NCBI GenBank assembly: GCA_007129495.1
Contig: SKVJ01000015.1
Location: 1 to 64,000, forward strand
DNA: 64,000 bases
Direction of reading: 5' to 3'
Origin: Dehalococcoidia bacterium
GTDB lineage: Bacteria > Chloroflexota > Dehalococcoidia > GIF9 > AB-539-J10
Within the stretch, counting starts at the first letter, position 1; each line of letters begins with the position of its first letter. Under the pieces are notes generated by a model. It ran no database searches, had not been told where the DNA came from, and worked only from the letters and a program-made list of their open reading frames with translations. Shown here piece by piece: positions 37,381 through 46,994 of this stretch. A program made the position numbers and the translations under genes.

Positions 37381-37923
37381 TCAGTCTCCCTGAAGCGGCA
37401 TTCCCATGAGCTTCAACAGAAGTCTCGCTTCGTCGTCGCGTTTTGCACTCGTCACGATTGTTACCTGCAGACCCCTTATCTTCTCGATCCGGTCGTAGTC
37501 AATCTCCGGAAAAACGATCTGCTCTTTCAGTCCGAGACTGTAATTCCCACGCCCATCGAAAGCATTCGCCGAAACGCCACGGAAGTCGCGAATGCGGGGT
37601 AGTACGATTCCCACCAGCCGATCGAAGAAATCCCACATGCGCTTCCCTCGCAGGGTCACCATCATTCCTATTGGCATTCCCGCCCTCAGCTTGAACGCCG
37701 CTATGGAACGTCGCGCATGGGTTACGACCGGTTTCTGCCCGGTAATAGTTGTGAGATCCTTCTCAGCAGATTCAAGTGCCTTAGCGTTCTGAATCGCTTC
37801 TCCGAGGCCGATACCAACCACTATCTTCTGGATTCGAGGAAGCTCCATGACGTTCTCGTACCCCAGTCGATTCCTCAACTCGGGGAGCACTTCCTTCACG
37901 TATCTCTCTTTTGCAGCCAGCAT
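37381..37923 (-). CDS. rplE: 50S ribosomal protein uL5
   Basis: 180 aa. It has [41 protein letters not shown] and the C-terminal [17 protein letters not shown]-like segment ([16 protein letters not shown]). It binds 5S rRNA and contacts uS13 in an intersubunit bridge. 14 nt after rplX. Confidence 0.98.
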   Translation of the reverse strand: MLAAKERYVKEVLPELRNRLGYENVMELPRIQKIVVGIGLGEAIQNAKALESAEKDLTTITGQKPVVTHARRSIAAFKLRAGMPIGMMVTLRGKRMWDFFDRLVGIVLPRIRDFRGVSANAFDGRGNYSLGLKEQIVFPEIDYDRIEKIRGLQVTIVTSAKRDDEARLLLKLMGMPLQGD

Positions 37924-37937
37924 AATGGTCGCTCTCC

Positions 37938-38249
37938 TCAGTCAATCGGTTCGTCACACACTCGGCAATGCCGCACTTTGCGGCCATCCTCAAGGAACGT
38001 AAATCCCACTCGCGTTGCTTTCTTACACTTCGCACAGACAATCATTACATTCGAAACGTGAATGGGCGCCTCAAGTTCGATGATTCCAGCCTGCCGTGCC
38101 GATCGGCGCGCTCGCGAGTGACGCTTGATCATGTTCAATCCTTCGACAACCACCCGCTGGTCCTTTGGCACTGCACGACGTACCTTGCCTTTCTTCCCGC
38201 GATCCTTACCACTAATGATCAGGACCGTATCATTCTTCTTGATCTTCAC
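37938..38249 (-). CDS. rplX: 50S ribosomal protein uL24
   Basis: 103 aa. KOW motif near the N-terminus ([20 protein letters not shown]) and a C-terminal CAKC...CRVC arrangement (two Cys pairs) that may bind zinc. It initiates large-subunit assembly. 1 nt from rplN. Confidence 0.97.
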   Translation of the reverse strand: MKIKKNDTVLIISGKDRGKKGKVRRAVPKDQRVVVEGLNMIKRHSRARRSARQAGIIELEAPIHVSNVMIVCAKCKKATRVGFTFLEDGRKVRHCRVCDEPID

Positions 38250-38250
38250 T

Positions 38251-38619
38251 TTAGACCACCTCCGGGGCGAGCGAAATAATCTTGGTGAAGTTTCTGTCTC
38301 GGAGCTCCCTTGCTACAGGGCCGAAGACACGACTCCCCTTGGGATTATTCTTGTCTCCCAGAACCACAACTGCGTTCTCGTCAAACCTGATATACGCGCC
38401 ACTGGAACGTCGAAAGGACCTTGCTTCACGAACAACGACAGCTTTGATGACGTCGCCCTTCTTAACTGCTCCATGTGGCATCGCCTGCTTCACTGTGACC
38501 ACAATAATGTCACCGACATGTGCATACCGTCGCCGGCTGCCACCCGGAACGTTGATGCACATAACTTCCTTGGCACCGGTGTTGTCAGCAACCTTCAATC
38601 GTGTCTGCGCCTGAATCAT
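38251..38619 (-). CDS. rplN: 50S ribosomal protein uL14
   Basis: 122 aa. It opens [20 protein letters not shown] and has [20 protein letters not shown] and [20 protein letters not shown], nearly invariant in the family. It forms part of the subunit interface. Its start overlaps the rpsQ stop by 4 nt. Confidence 0.98.
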   Translation of the reverse strand: MIQAQTRLKVADNTGAKEVMCINVPGGSRRRYAHVGDIIVVTVKQAMPHGAVKKGDVIKAVVVREARSFRRSSGAYIRFDENAVVVLGDKNNPKGSRVFGPVARELRDRNFTKIISLAPEVV

Positions 38620-38906
38620 TTCTCAGCGCCTCCCTCGATCACCTCGTCGCCGCTCCGGGCCACCAATCGATTCACGACACTCCATCTCTTGTGCCGCGAG
38701 AGAGGACGAGTTTCAATGATTTCCACAGTCTCTCCCACGTGGCACGCATTGCTCTCGTCATGTGCCATGTATTTCCGCACCCGACGGATCGACTTCTTAT
38801 ATAGTGGATGGCGACTCGCGGTTTCGACCGCGACCACCACAGTCTTGTCCATCTTATTACTCACTACCCGTCCCTGGATTGTCTCCTTCTTGACCATGTG
38901 GTTCAC
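38616..38906 (-). CDS. rpsQ: 30S ribosomal protein uS17
   Basis: 96 aa. [17 protein letters not shown] and [19 protein letters not shown] are typical OB-fold elements. The C-terminus is slightly extended ([11 protein letters not shown]). It overlaps both rpmC and rplN by 4 nt, which suggests coupled translation. Confidence 0.97.
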   Translation of the reverse strand: MNHMVKKETIQGRVVSNKMDKTVVVAVETASRHPLYKKSIRRVRKYMAHDESNACHVGETVEIIETRPLSRHKRWSVVNRLVARSGDEVIEGGAEK

Positions 38907-39100
38907 CTGATTCCCAATTCCTTCTCTCGCTGTATAGTCTTCAGTTGTGCCATTCGGCGCCTTACTTTGGCGATCTGTCGATGATCCACCAATTGCCTGC
39001 TAGCTACCCGGATGCTTAGATCAACCAGTTCCCGATCAGCTTCATCGATCTTCTTCGTAATCTCCGGGCCAGAAAGTATCCGTATCTCTTCACTCTTCAA
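38903..39100 (-). CDS. rpmC: 50S ribosomal protein uL29
   Basis: 65 aa, two helices. It carries [20 protein letters not shown] and [19 protein letters not shown], the standard L29 pattern. It lies at the peptide-tunnel exit where trigger factor and SRP bind. The start overlaps rplP by 11 nt. Confidence 0.96.
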   Translation of the reverse strand: MKSEEIRILSGPEITKKIDEADRELVDLSIRVASRQLVDHRQIAKVRRRMAQLKTIQREKELGIR

Positions 39101-39515
39101 CTCTGGCCACCTCTCTCGTCACAAACTTAGTACCGATAGGCAACTTGTGGGACGCCAACTGCACTGCTCGTTTGGCCACGTCTTCACTGATCCCAGATAA
39201 TTCGAACATAACGCGACCACGTCTGACTACTGCGACCCACTGGTCCGGCGCACCCTTTCCTCCCCCCTGCCGCGTCTCAGCCGGCTTCTTGGTCACAGAC
39301 TTATCAGGGAACACACGAATCCACAACTTGCCCTGGTTCCGAAGAAACCGCACAAACACACGTCGTGTTGCTTCGATCTGCCTCGCAGTAATCCAGGCAT
39401 TCCCATCGGCGCAAAGCCCATAGTCGCCGAATGCAACGGTATTGCCGCTATGAGCCGAACCCAGTCTTCGGCCTCTATGAACTTTACGATACTTCACTCG
39501 TTTCGGTTGTAACAC
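39090..39515 (-). CDS. rplP: 50S ribosomal protein uL16
   Basis: 141 aa. It opens [19 protein letters not shown] and contains [40 protein letters not shown] and [20 protein letters not shown]. It helps accommodate A-site tRNA. Its start lies 32 nt inside the rpsC reading frame, an unusually long overlap for this pair. Confidence 0.98.
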   Translation of the reverse strand: MLQPKRVKYRKVHRGRRLGSAHSGNTVAFGDYGLCADGNAWITARQIEATRRVFVRFLRNQGKLWIRVFPDKSVTKKPAETRQGGGKGAPDQWVAVVRRGRVMFELSGISEDVAKRAVQLASHKLPIGTKFVTREVARVEE

Positions 39516-40155
39516 TTCGCCTCCTCGCCTCGGGAAGGATCTCTCCGCGGTAGACCCAGACTTTCACACCGATGCGACCCATGAGGGTACGAGCCTCGGT
39601 GACTCCGTAATCAATATCCGCTCTAAGAGTATGTAGAGGCATCCTGCCCTCGTGTACTGTCTGTGACCGTGCAATCTCCGCCCCACCCAAACGGCCTCCT
39701 ACTTGAATCTTGATACCCTGCGCGCCTGCCTGCATCGTACGAAACGATGCCTGCTTCATCACTCGCCTGTACGGTACACGTGACTCAAGCCTCTCGGCGA
39801 TGTTGAAAGCAACGAGAGCAGCGACCAGCTCCGGCCGGTCCACCTCACGAATGGTGAGCCGAACACGCTCCTTTGCTACCGCCTCCAATCGACGGCGAAG
39901 AGCTTCTACGTTCTGTCCACCGCGTCCAATCAGAACGCCAGGACGAGCAGAGAACACTGTCACGAAAATCTCGCTGCCGGTCCTCTCAATTTCCACACGT
40001 GCGATTCCAGACTCCCGTGCGCGCTGCTTGAGCACCTTGCGCAATTCCAGATCCTGATGCAGCAGTGTGCCGTAATCCTTGTCAGCGTACCACTTACTTG
40101 ACCACTCTTTTGTGTATCCGAGTCTGAATCCAACTGGATGAACTTTCTGACCCAA
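39484..40155 (-). CDS. rpsC: 30S ribosomal protein uS3
   Basis: 223 aa. It opens [20 protein letters not shown]; the KH domain has [20 protein letters not shown]. The C-terminal domain has [20 protein letters not shown] and [15 protein letters not shown]. It lines the mRNA entry channel. The last 10 codons run into the start of rplP. 2 nt after rplV. Confidence 0.98.
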   Translation of the reverse strand: MGQKVHPVGFRLGYTKEWSSKWYADKDYGTLLHQDLELRKVLKQRARESGIARVEIERTGSEIFVTVFSARPGVLIGRGGQNVEALRRRLEAVAKERVRLTIREVDRPELVAALVAFNIAERLESRVPYRRVMKQASFRTMQAGAQGIKIQVGGRLGGAEIARSQTVHEGRMPLHTLRADIDYGVTEARTLMGRIGVKVWVYRGEILPEARRRSVTTETSEVS

Positions 40156-40157
40156 GT

Positions 40158-40490
40158 CTAGGCCTCCTCAACAATCACCGTAATATGGCTCGCTCGTTTC
40201 AATATCGGACTGATCCTGCCCCTTGACTGAGGACGAAATCTCTTAAGAGTACGTGCCTCATCGGCATAAATGGCCGCTATCCGCAAAGATGGAGCAGGCG
40301 TCTCGTAGGTGTTCTCCGCAGTAGCTGCAGCTGACTTAACGACCTTGGCGACCGCAACAGCAGCTGGGCTTGGCATGAACCGAAGAACCGTAAGAGCCTC
40401 ATCCACTCTCTTACCTCTCACCATATCCACGACCAGCCGAACCTTTCGGGGCGGCATTCCAATATCTTTCGCTACTACCTTAACCTTCAT
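40158..40490 (-). CDS. rplV: 50S ribosomal protein uL22
   Basis: 110 aa. KDIGMPPRKVRLVVDMVRGK near the N-terminus and ARTLKRFRPQSRGRISPILK near the C-terminus are diagnostic; the latter is the hairpin that reaches into the peptide exit tunnel. 11 nt after rpsS. Confidence 0.98.
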   Translation of the reverse strand: MKVKVVAKDIGMPPRKVRLVVDMVRGKRVDEALTVLRFMPSPAAVAVAKVVKSAAATAENTYETPAPSLRIAAIYADEARTLKRFRPQSRGRISPILKRASHITVIVEEA

Positions 40491-40501
40491 TATTCAGCTT
40501 C

Positions 40502-40780
40502 CTACCGCCTCTGCGCTTTACTCTTGGCCACATGCCCTCTGAATGTGTATGTCGGGACAAATTCACCCAACTTGTGACCAACCATATTCTCAGTTACAAA
40601 TATTGGCACGTGTTTTCTTCCGTTGTGAACCGCCAGTGTATGTCCTATCATCGACGGAAGTATTGTCGATGACCGAGCCCAAGTACGAATAATCGTCTTC
40701 TCACCAGACTTGTTCAATGCGTCAATCTTCTTCTCGAGTTTCGGATGACAGTAAAAACCCTTCTTCAGTGACCTTGACAT
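40502..40780 (-). CDS. rpsS: 30S ribosomal protein uS19
   Basis: 92 aa. It opens [20 protein letters not shown], then [20 protein letters not shown] and [15 protein letters not shown]. It sits in the 30S head with uS13. 1 nt after rplB. Confidence 0.98.
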   Translation of the reverse strand: MSRSLKKGFYCHPKLEKKIDALNKSGEKTIIRTWARSSTILPSMIGHTLAVHNGRKHVPIFVTENMVGHKLGEFVPTYTFRGHVAKSKAQRR

Positions 40781-40781
40781 A

Positions 40782-41612
40782 CTATTTTCTCCGTCCTCGT
40801 CGCCTCACGATGAAGCGATCAGAGACTGTCCTTCGCCGTGTTCTACCACCCAGGGCTATTTTGCCCCAAGGTGTCTTGGGAGACATTCCCAAAGGTGCCC
40901 TTCCTTCACCGCCGCCATGTGGATGATCGCGCGGCGTCATCGCGGATCCTCTCACTGTCGGACGCCTTCCCCGCCACCTGGAGGCGCCGGCCTTTCCGAG
41001 CTTCTCGCTCTTGTGATCAACATTGCCAAGCTGTCCGACTGTTGCCTGACACTCGCAATGAATCCGGCGCAGCTCTTCTGACGGCATCTTAATCAATACG
41101 TAGTTGCCCTCTTTTCCCATCAGCTGCGCGGCGGCTCCGGCGCTATGTACTATTTGCCCACCCTTGCCTGGCGAAAACTCAATGTTGTGCACTTGGGTAC
41201 CGACGGGAATCGCACCCAAAGGTAGCGCATTGCCCGGTTGAATCGGCACTTCGCGGCCCGCCATTACCGTCTGCCCGACCTGCAGGCCAACCGGGGCCAG
41301 AATGTACCGTTTATCTCCGTCAGCATAGTTGATGAGCGCTATTCGTGCGGTGCGATTAGGATCGTACTCTATGCTCGCTACCTTACCTGGAACTCCAGGC
41401 TTGTTGCGCTTGAAGTCGATGATTCGCAGCATACGCTTGCTGCCACCACCACGATGACGAACCGTAATTGCACCACGGTTGTTACGTCCGGCATTCTTCT
41501 TCAAAGGCACCAGCAGCGACTTGGTGGGAGGAGTCTTTGTAAGCTCCTCCGACACTACGGCCACTTTGCCTCTTCTGCCGGCAGATGTTGGCTTGAATTT
41601 CTTAACACCCAT
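40782..41612 (-). CDS. rplB: 50S ribosomal protein uL2
   Basis: 276 aa. [15 protein letters not shown] at the N-terminus, [16 protein letters not shown], and the conserved C-terminal [14 protein letters not shown] loop around the peptidyl-transferase-associated histidine are all there. It is the core peptidyl-transferase-proximal protein. It is preceded by the bS22 gene rather than directly by rplW. Confidence 0.98.
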   Translation of the reverse strand: MGVKKFKPTSAGRRGKVAVVSEELTKTPPTKSLLVPLKKNAGRNNRGAITVRHRGGGSKRMLRIIDFKRNKPGVPGKVASIEYDPNRTARIALINYADGDKRYILAPVGLQVGQTVMAGREVPIQPGNALPLGAIPVGTQVHNIEFSPGKGGQIVHSAGAAAQLMGKEGNYVLIKMPSEELRRIHCECQATVGQLGNVDHKSEKLGKAGASRWRGRRPTVRGSAMTPRDHPHGGGEGRAPLGMSPKTPWGKIALGGRTRRRTVSDRFIVRRRGRRK

Positions 41613-41661
41613 GAATCGTGTTTCCTCTTCTACTTCTCAGGGTACTGCCGCCTGCCCTGGC

Positions 41662-41757
41662 TTAACCGTGCCGTCGCTGCCATCTGGTCTTCTTCAGCAG
41701 TTTCTTGTGCTGATGCTTCCGGATCTTCTTCTTACGCCACTTGAGTACTGATCCCAT
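41662..41757 (-). CDS. Small ribosomal protein bS22 (COX24/AURKAIP1 domain, mS38-like)
   Basis: 31 aa, too short for usual gene finders: MGSVLKWRKKKIRKHQHKKL then LKKTRWQRRHG. The MGSV start, the run of Lys/Arg, KKLL-KKTR and the QRR end match the mycobacterial bS22 protein, homologous to mitochondrial mS38/AURKAIP1. That protein threads through 16S rRNA near helix 44 and the decoding centre. Its ATG shares one base with the rplW stop codon (TAATG), so translation is coupled; rplB begins 49 nt after its stop. In actinobacteria the gene is, to my knowledge, not in the S10 operon. The identity is by pattern and is strong for such a short sequence. Confidence 0.88.
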   Translation of the reverse strand: MGSVLKWRKKKIRKHQHKKLLKKTRWQRRHG

Positions 41758-42041
41758 TACACGCCCTCGAAATATGTTATTCGATCACCTGGCTTAAGCC
41801 GAACGACAGCTTTCTTCCATGAGGACGTCGGTATCTGCCTTTGTCCCCGCCTCCTAAGCTTGCCAGGTACAGTTATCATATTGACATCGACCACCGTGAC
41901 ATTGAAAGCCCGAGAGACTGCTTGCTTGACCTGCACTTTGTTTGCAGTGCGAGCAACCTCAAAGACGTACTTATCCTGTGACTGAAGTTCGGATGCCTTT
42001 TCAGTGATAAGCGGCCGCCGAATAATGTCATGCAGATTCAT
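41757..42041 (-). CDS. rplW: 50S ribosomal protein uL23
   Basis: 94 aa. It opens MNLHDIIRRPLITEKASELQ and has KYVFEVARTANKVQVKQAVS, VTVVDVNMITVPGKLRRRG and WKKAVVRLKPGDRI. It docks trigger factor and SRP at the tunnel exit. It overlaps rplD by 14 nt; its TAA shares a base with the bS22 ATG. Confidence 0.97.
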   Translation of the reverse strand: MNLHDIIRRPLITEKASELQSQDKYVFEVARTANKVQVKQAVSRAFNVTVVDVNMITVPGKLRRRGQRQIPTSSWKKAVVRLKPGDRITYFEGV

Positions 42042-42687
42042 CAGTATCTCCCTTGCTCCCCCATATCTCCTCTATCCTACGGAGTGCGGAGACGGTCACA
42101 ATCATCTTGGCGGAGGACATCACATCAAGCGTATTCACCACCGAACACTGTCTTACGGTAGTTCCGGCAAGGTTGCGTGCCGACAGTGAGAGCTCCGGCT
42201 GAGAACCGTGTACCACAATAAGAGCCGACGACGGTCGTCCGGCACCGTCCAGAACAGCCACCACATCTTTAGTGCGAGGTCGTTCCATCTTGAGATCCTC
42301 AATCGCCCAGATAGCGCCCTCGCGCGCCTTGGAAGAGAGCACACAGGCAAAAGCCAGTCTGCGCATCTTCTTGGGCATTCTCTGCCGATACGACCGCGGC
42401 GATGGCCCAAAGACGATTCCTCCGCCTCGGAGAAGAGGGGACTTGATGCTGCCCCGGCGGGCGCGACCTGTTCCCTTCTGTGAAAACAACTTACGTGTAC
42501 TCCCGGTTACCTCGCCACGAGTCTTCGTTGCAGCATTACCTTGCCGCCTGTTGGCGAGCAGGCACGTTACCGCTTGATGCACAACAGCCGGGCGGAATGG
42601 AACGTCGAAAATGCCGTCATCGACGTCAACCTCTCCTACAGGCTCACCTTTAAGACTATGTACCGTAATCTTCACCTTACTCACCAA
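42028..42687 (-). CDS. rplD: 50S ribosomal protein uL4
   Basis: 219 aa as given. LANRRQGNAATKTRGEVTGS and QKGTGRARRGSIKSPLLRGG form the tunnel-lining loop typical of uL4. uL4 is also the S10-operon autoregulator in E. coli. The start is ambiguous: TTG 42687, GTG 42684 and GTG 42675 are all possible; the first two overlap rplC, the third leaves a 1-nt gap. Confidence 0.95.
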   Translation of the reverse strand: MVSKVKITVHSLKGEPVGEVDVDDGIFDVPFRPAVVHQAVTCLLANRRQGNAATKTRGEVTGSTRKLFSQKGTGRARRGSIKSPLLRGGGIVFGPSPRSYRQRMPKKMRRLAFACVLSSKAREGAIWAIEDLKMERPRTKDVVAVLDGAGRPSSALIVVHGSQPELSLSARNLAGTTVRQCSVVNTLDVMSSAKMIVTVSALRRIEEIWGSKGDTDESA

Positions 42688-43288
42688 CCTTTTCCACTAT
42701 GACAAGGCCACCGTTAGCACCCGGCACCGCGCCACGCACCAACAGCAGGTTACGCTCAGTGTCGACACTTACAACTTTCAGATTAATAACGGTAATGCGG
42801 GCATTCCCCATGTGGCCGGCCATCCTCTTGCCTTTGAGCACGCGTCCGGGGAAGGTTCCCGCCCCGATTGATCCTGGGGCCCTGTGCCGGTCTGACTGGC
42901 CGTGCGTCTTGGGACCACCGCGGAAATGATGCCTCTTCACACCGCCGGCGAATCCCTTGCCTTTCGATCGCCCGCTTATCTTGAGAAGGTCGCCAGGAGC
43001 CATGATGCCGACATCAACTCGCTCACCAACCTCCGCTGCACCGGCAGGAGCACGGAATTCGTGCAGATGCGGGAAGTCGCCAAACCCCTGCAAATGGCCT
43101 TTCTCTGCCTTGTTGAGGCGCTTCGAACTGCCGAAGCCAAGCTGTACCCCATCGTAACCATCTTTTTCACGGGTCTTCACCTGAATCACGGTGCAAGGGC
43201 CTGCCTCAATAGCAGTCGCAGCAACACATTCGCCGTTTTCAAGAAACAGCTGCGTCATACCTATCTTTCTTCCAATAATGCCACGCAC
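42677..43288 (-). CDS. rplC: 50S ribosomal protein uL3
   Basis: 203 aa. It opens MRGIIGRKIGMTQLFLENGE; the long loop GGVKRHHFRGGPKTHGQSDR, then HRAPGSIGAGTFPGRVLKGK, reaches toward the peptidyl-transferase centre. C-terminal LVRGAVPGANGGLVIV is conserved. It follows rpsJ by 23 nt. Confidence 0.98.
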   Translation of the reverse strand: MRGIIGRKIGMTQLFLENGECVAATAIEAGPCTVIQVKTREKDGYDGVQLGFGSSKRLNKAEKGHLQGFGDFPHLHEFRAPAGAAEVGERVDVGIMAPGDLLKISGRSKGKGFAGGVKRHHFRGGPKTHGQSDRHRAPGSIGAGTFPGRVLKGKRMAGHMGNARITVINLKVVSVDTERNLLLVRGAVPGANGGLVIVEKVGE

Positions 43289-43311
43289 GGGAATGCTCCT
43301 AACTCGCGTAC

Positions 43312-43620
43312 TTACAACTTGATATCAATTTCGACGCCCGACGCAACGTTAATCTGGGTCAACGCATCGATCGCCTTAGATGTGGGTTCCTGAATGTCGA
43401 TGAGCCTCTTGTGTGTACGTATCTCGAACTGTTCGCGAGAGTCTTTGTCAATATTCGGAGATCGGGTGACGCAGAACTTCTCAATCCTTGTGGGAAGCGG
43501 GACAGGACCGACCACGATTCCTCCCGCGGTTTCCACCGCATCGATTATCTGTCGAACGGCCTGATCCACGAGTCGATGATCGAACCCTTTAACTTTGACA
43601 CGTACCTTCTGACTGGTCAT
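43312..43620 (-). CDS. rpsJ: 30S ribosomal protein uS10 (NusE)
   Basis: 102 aa. KVRVKVKGFDHRLVDQAVRQ, GPVPLPTRIEKFCVTRSPNI and EQFEIRTHKRLIDIQEPT are family consensus. uS10 also acts as NusE in antitermination with NusB. It lies 25 nt after fusA; no tuf gene lies between. Confidence 0.98.
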   Translation of the reverse strand: MTSQKVRVKVKGFDHRLVDQAVRQIIDAVETAGGIVVGPVPLPTRIEKFCVTRSPNIDKDSREQFEIRTHKRLIDIQEPTSKAIDALTQINVASGVEIDIKL

Positions 43621-43645
43621 CTCTATTTCTGGCCCCTGTTATGTA

Positions 43646-45712
43646 CTAACTCTTTGTCAACTGATCGGCTATAGCTGCCGGAACCTGTTCATATCGCGAG
43701 AATTCCATAGTATGGGTGACTCTGCCCTGGCTCAGAGAACGTAGCGCAGTCGCAATACCAAAAGTCTCGCCAAGAGGAATCAGGCACCCAAGGACTGAAG
43801 TGTCTCCCAGTGTATCGATTCGCTCCATCCTGGCTCGTCGTGAATTCAACTCACCGATCATTTCGCCCGTGAATTGCGATGGCGTGGTGATCTCAAGTTT
43901 CATCACGGGTTCCAGCAGAATGGGCTTCGCCTTCGGCAGTCCCTGCTTCACTGCCATAGAACTGGCAATCTTGAAGGCAAGTTCAGATGAATCTACCTCG
44001 TGATAGCTGCCATCAAATGCCGTTACCGTCAAGTCCACGACCGGATACCCAGCAGGGCCTCCCGTCTCGACTGCCTCACGAGCGCCTGACTGGATGGCAG
44101 GGAAATACTCCCTGGGGATGACGCCGCCTTTTGTCCCGTCGATGAACTTGAATCCACTACCCCGCTCGCTGGGCTCGAGCTTCAACCATACATGACCGAA
44201 CTGCCCTCTGCCTCCAGTCTGCCGAACGAACCTTCCTTCCGACTCTATCGAGCGGGTTATCGCTTCACGATAGGCAACACGAGGTTTTCCGACGTTCACA
44301 CGAATGCCGTATTCACGTGCCATGCGTTCAACCATCACTTCCAGGTGCAACTCGCCCATTCCCATGATGAGGGCCTGTCCGGTCTCTGGATCCTGCCGAA
44401 CTTTGAAGCTCGGATCCTCGTCCACCAGTTTTCCCAAGACATCTTCCAGTTTCTCAGCGTCTGCTTTGGCCTTCGGTTCGACAGCCATTGACAGCACAGG
44501 TTCAGCGAAGCGAATGGACTCAAATATCACCGGTCTAGTCGGACTGCAGAGCGTATCCCCTGTCGATGTCCCTCTGAGGCCCACCGCAGCTACAATGCTG
44601 CCGGCCCCCGCCTCGCTCACCTCTTCGCGACGATTCGAATGCATAAGGTATAAACGCCCAATACGTTCTCGTTTCGATTTAACGGTATTCAACAGCTGTG
44701 TTCCCGAGACCATCCTGCCAGAGTAGATACGCACGTAGATGAGTCTACCCATGAACGGGTCGGACACAACCTTGAACGCGAGTCCCGCCACTGGTTCGTC
44801 ATCGTCGGGAGCACACACGACTTCCCGCGTTCCAGTCACGTCCTGAGCCACAACCGGAGGAACATCCAGTGGCGACGGCAGGTATGACACGATCGAATCA
44901 AGCAAAGGAAAAACTCCTTTGCCCTTCAATGCACTACCACACAGAACAGGCACTATCCTGTTGGAAACGGTCGAGCGCCGCAAAGATTCTTTGATCAGCG
45001 ACACGGGAATCTCCTGCCCCTCAAGGTATGGCAACAGGATTGCGTCATCATTCTCTGCGAGTCTCTCCAGAAGAAGATGCCGCCATTTCGCAACAGATTC
45101 GCTCTCCGACGCAGGTATACTCTCAATGACGAAAGGCTCCGCAGGATCATTTTGGAATACAATCGCCCTCTGCTCCACCAGATCGATGACACCGCGGAAG
45201 GCCGACTCAGTCCCGAGCGGCAACTGAACAGGCACCGCAACTGCTTTTAGCCTGGATTCAATTGTCGCCACTGTACGGAAGAAATCCGCACCCACACGGT
45301 CCATCTTATTGACAAAGCAAATCCGCGCCACATGATAACGATCAGCTTGACGCCACACCATTTCAGATTGGGCCTCAACACCCGCAACAGCATCGAGGAC
45401 CACAACACCGCCATCAAGCACACGAAGGCTCCGCTCGACTTCAGCGGTGAAATCTACGTGTCCGGGCGTGTCGATGATATTGATACGATGGTCGTCCCAC
45501 TGGCATGTAGTAGCTGCAGCTACGATGGTAATGCCACGTTCACGTTCCTGGTCCATCCAATCCATGACAGCAGTGCCTTCATCCACGCCACCGATCTTGT
45601 ACGTTCGGCCCGTGTGATGAAGGATACGCTCTGTAACGGTGGTCTTACCGGCATCAATGTGTGCGATGATGCCGATGTTGCGCACCTTTTCCATAGTAAT
45701 AGAGCGCGTCAT
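43646..45712 (-). CDS. fusA: Elongation factor G
   Basis: 688 aa from the ATG at 45712, which has AAGGA 7 nt upstream; the frame is open further to 45901, inside rpsG, but that region is not EF-G. G domain: [26 protein letters not shown] and [10 protein letters not shown]. Domains II-V follow, with domain [19 protein letters not shown] and domain [17 protein letters not shown]. It drives translocation and ribosome recycling. Some sequence features (for instance short domain II spacing) suggest a divergent EF-G, but placement between rpsG and rpsJ argues that it is the main factor. Confidence 0.96.
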   Translation of the reverse strand: MTRSITMEKVRNIGIIAHIDAGKTTVTERILHHTGRTYKIGGVDEGTAVMDWMDQERERGITIVAAATTCQWDDHRINIIDTPGHVDFTAEVERSLRVLDGGVVVLDAVAGVEAQSEMVWRQADRYHVARICFVNKMDRVGADFFRTVATIESRLKAVAVPVQLPLGTESAFRGVIDLVEQRAIVFQNDPAEPFVIESIPASESESVAKWRHLLLERLAENDDAILLPYLEGQEIPVSLIKESLRRSTVSNRIVPVLCGSALKGKGVFPLLDSIVSYLPSPLDVPPVVAQDVTGTREVVCAPDDDEPVAGLAFKVVSDPFMGRLIYVRIYSGRMVSGTQLLNTVKSKRERIGRLYLMHSNRREEVSEAGAGSIVAAVGLRGTSTGDTLCSPTRPVIFESIRFAEPVLSMAVEPKAKADAEKLEDVLGKLVDEDPSFKVRQDPETGQALIMGMGELHLEVMVERMAREYGIRVNVGKPRVAYREAITRSIESEGRFVRQTGGRGQFGHVWLKLEPSERGSGFKFIDGTKGGVIPREYFPAIQSGAREAVETGGPAGYPVVDLTVTAFDGSYHEVDSSELAFKIASSMAVKQGLPKAKPILLEPVMKLEITTPSQFTGEMIGELNSRRARMERIDTLGDTSVLGCLIPLGETFGIATALRSLSQGRVTHTMEFSRYEQVPAAIADQLTKS

Positions 45713-45755
45713 CACCTTATCCTTGGATTCAAGAGGACCCTTAACTGCAGTCATT

Positions 45756-46229
45756 TCACCAGCGATAATGGACGAAAGCCTTGTTGGCCTCCGCCATTCT
45801 GTGTATGTCTTCCCTCTTCCTGACGGCCGAACCTCTCCCCTGCACCGCGTCCGCAAGTTCGGCGGCCAGTTTTTCCTGCATCGATTTTCCGCTGCGGGCA
45901 CGCGCTGCCAGAATCAGCCAGCGCATCGCCAACGCACGCCCTACACGTTTATCAACTTCCATGGGCACCTGATATGTCGCGCCACCAACACGGCGTGGCT
46001 TCACTCGAATCAGTGGCGTAGCGTTATCAACCGCCTTCCCCAACACTTCCAGGGGCTCGGCACTTGCCTGCTGGGAAGCCATTTCCATCGCACCGTACAC
46101 GATGCGCTCAGCAGTCGACTTCTTGCCCTTCAACATGATCCTGTTGACAAACTTGGATACATCGACGCTACTGTATTTCGCATCCGGTATGATGACGTGT
46201 TTCTTGACTCGTTTTGCTCTTCTGGGCAT
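45756..46229 (-). CDS. rpsG: 30S ribosomal protein uS7
   Basis: 157 aa from the ATG at 46229 ([20 protein letters not shown]), with GAGGTG 7 nt upstream. [31 protein letters not shown] and the C-terminal [20 protein letters not shown] are typical. It is the primary binder of the 16S 3' domain and the str-operon regulator in E. coli. Confidence 0.98.
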   Translation of the reverse strand: MPRRAKRVKKHVIIPDAKYSSVDVSKFVNRIMLKGKKSTAERIVYGAMEMASQQASAEPLEVLGKAVDNATPLIRVKPRRVGGATYQVPMEVDKRVGRALAMRWLILAARARSGKSMQEKLAAELADAVQGRGSAVRKREDIHRMAEANKAFVHYRW

Positions 46230-46250
46230 GTTCTCACACCTCTGCAGCAC

Positions 46251-46664
46251 CTACTGTGGGCGCTTAGCGCCATACAGGCTTCTACCTTGTTTGCGATTCG
46301 CAACTCCCTGGGTATCCAGGACGCCGCGAACGATATGGTAGCGTATTCCAGGAAGATCTTTAACTCTGCCACCCCTGATCATAACCACCGAGTGTTCCTG
46401 AAGATTATGACCTTCACCCGGGATATAGGCATTCACCTCCATCTGGTTGGTCAACCTGACTCGGGCGATCTTACGCAGAGCAGAGTTCGGCTTCTTCGGC
46501 GTGACCGTCTTCACTTGAATGCACACACCACGTTTAAAGGGAGCTCCCTTCGTCCATTTACTCCGTGTCCTCGAAGCATTTTGAGTGTAATGCAATGCAG
46601 GAGCCTTGGTCTTCGAAAGAAGCTTCTTTCTTCCTTTTCTCACCAGTTGATTAATGGTTGGCAT
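46251..46664 (-). CDS. rpsL: 30S ribosomal protein uS12
   Basis: 137 aa from the ATG at 46664 ([20 protein letters not shown]), with GAGAGGTG 8 nt upstream. The decoding-centre loops [20 protein letters not shown] and [20 protein letters not shown] are standard. At the two positions where streptomycin-resistance changes are known it has the usual Lys residues. First gene of the minus-strand ribosomal run. Confidence 0.98.
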   Translation of the reverse strand: MPTINQLVRKGRKKLLSKTKAPALHYTQNASRTRSKWTKGAPFKRGVCIQVKTVTPKKPNSALRKIARVRLTNQMEVNAYIPGEGHNLQEHSVVMIRGGRVKDLPGIRYHIVRGVLDTQGVANRKQGRSLYGAKRPQ

Positions 46665-46702
46665 ACGTACCACACCTCTCTTATATGCTTGGGCAATCAA
46701 AA

Positions 46703-46765
46703 GAGCCGGCTAGCGACGCCGCGCGTTCACTCGACACGAATCTCCGCGCCTCAACTAGCTGGCTC
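46703..46765 (-). promoter_or_regulatory. Attenuator-like hairpin in the rpsL leader
   Basis: On the minus strand GAGCCAGCTAG (46765-46755) pairs with CTAGCCGGCTC (46713-46703), 11 bp with one A-C mismatch, followed by TTTTG. It lies about 50-110 nt into the leader and ends 39 nt before the rpsL ATG. The large loop is GC-rich and may fold further. It could be a terminator or protein-binding attenuator. Confidence 0.45.
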
Positions 46766-46819
46766 CACGCTGACAATCGGAGAGAAAACTATGTGCCTAG
46801 CACCTGACTGCGACGGTAT

Positions 46820-46848
46820 ACTGTATCACCGCCCTTTGTAGTTGTCAA
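46820..46848 (-). promoter_or_regulatory. Promoter of the ribosomal super-operon
   Basis: On the minus strand: TTGACA (46848-46843), exactly 17 nt, then TACAGT (46825-46820). Transcription would begin near 46813, giving a leader of about 150 nt before rpsL. Confidence 0.75.
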
Positions 46849-46910
46849 AGGACCCAGTGTGACCGCCGCTACTCCCACAATAACTCAGGCGCACGACGTG
46901 CCAATTACTC

Positions 46911-46939
46911 TTGCTCTTTCGCCTCTTTCCTGATATATT
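46911..46939 (+). promoter_or_regulatory. Promoter of the nusA-infB operon
   Basis: TTGCTC at 46911-46916, 17-nt spacer, TATATT at 46934-46939. The transcript would start near 46946, about 88 nt before the nusA ATG. Confidence 0.65.
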
Positions 46940-46972
46940 ATAAGCACTTCCTCTTGAATACGTGCGCGATAG

Positions 46973-46994
46973 AGTGGGTTGAACCCACTTTTTT
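46973..46994 (+). terminator. Intrinsic-terminator-like hairpin in the nusA leader
   Basis: AGTGGGT (46973-46979), a 3-nt TGA loop, ACCCACT (46983-46989), then a run of T through 46994. It is a textbook intrinsic terminator but lies inside the leader, about 27 nt after the predicted start site and 39 nt before the nusA ATG. Best read as an attenuator. Confidence 0.65.

Noticed and set aside
45713-45901. N-terminal extension of EF-G
   Set aside because: Overlaps rpsG; EF-G similarity starts at [14 protein letters not shown], with a ribosome binding site before ATG 45712.
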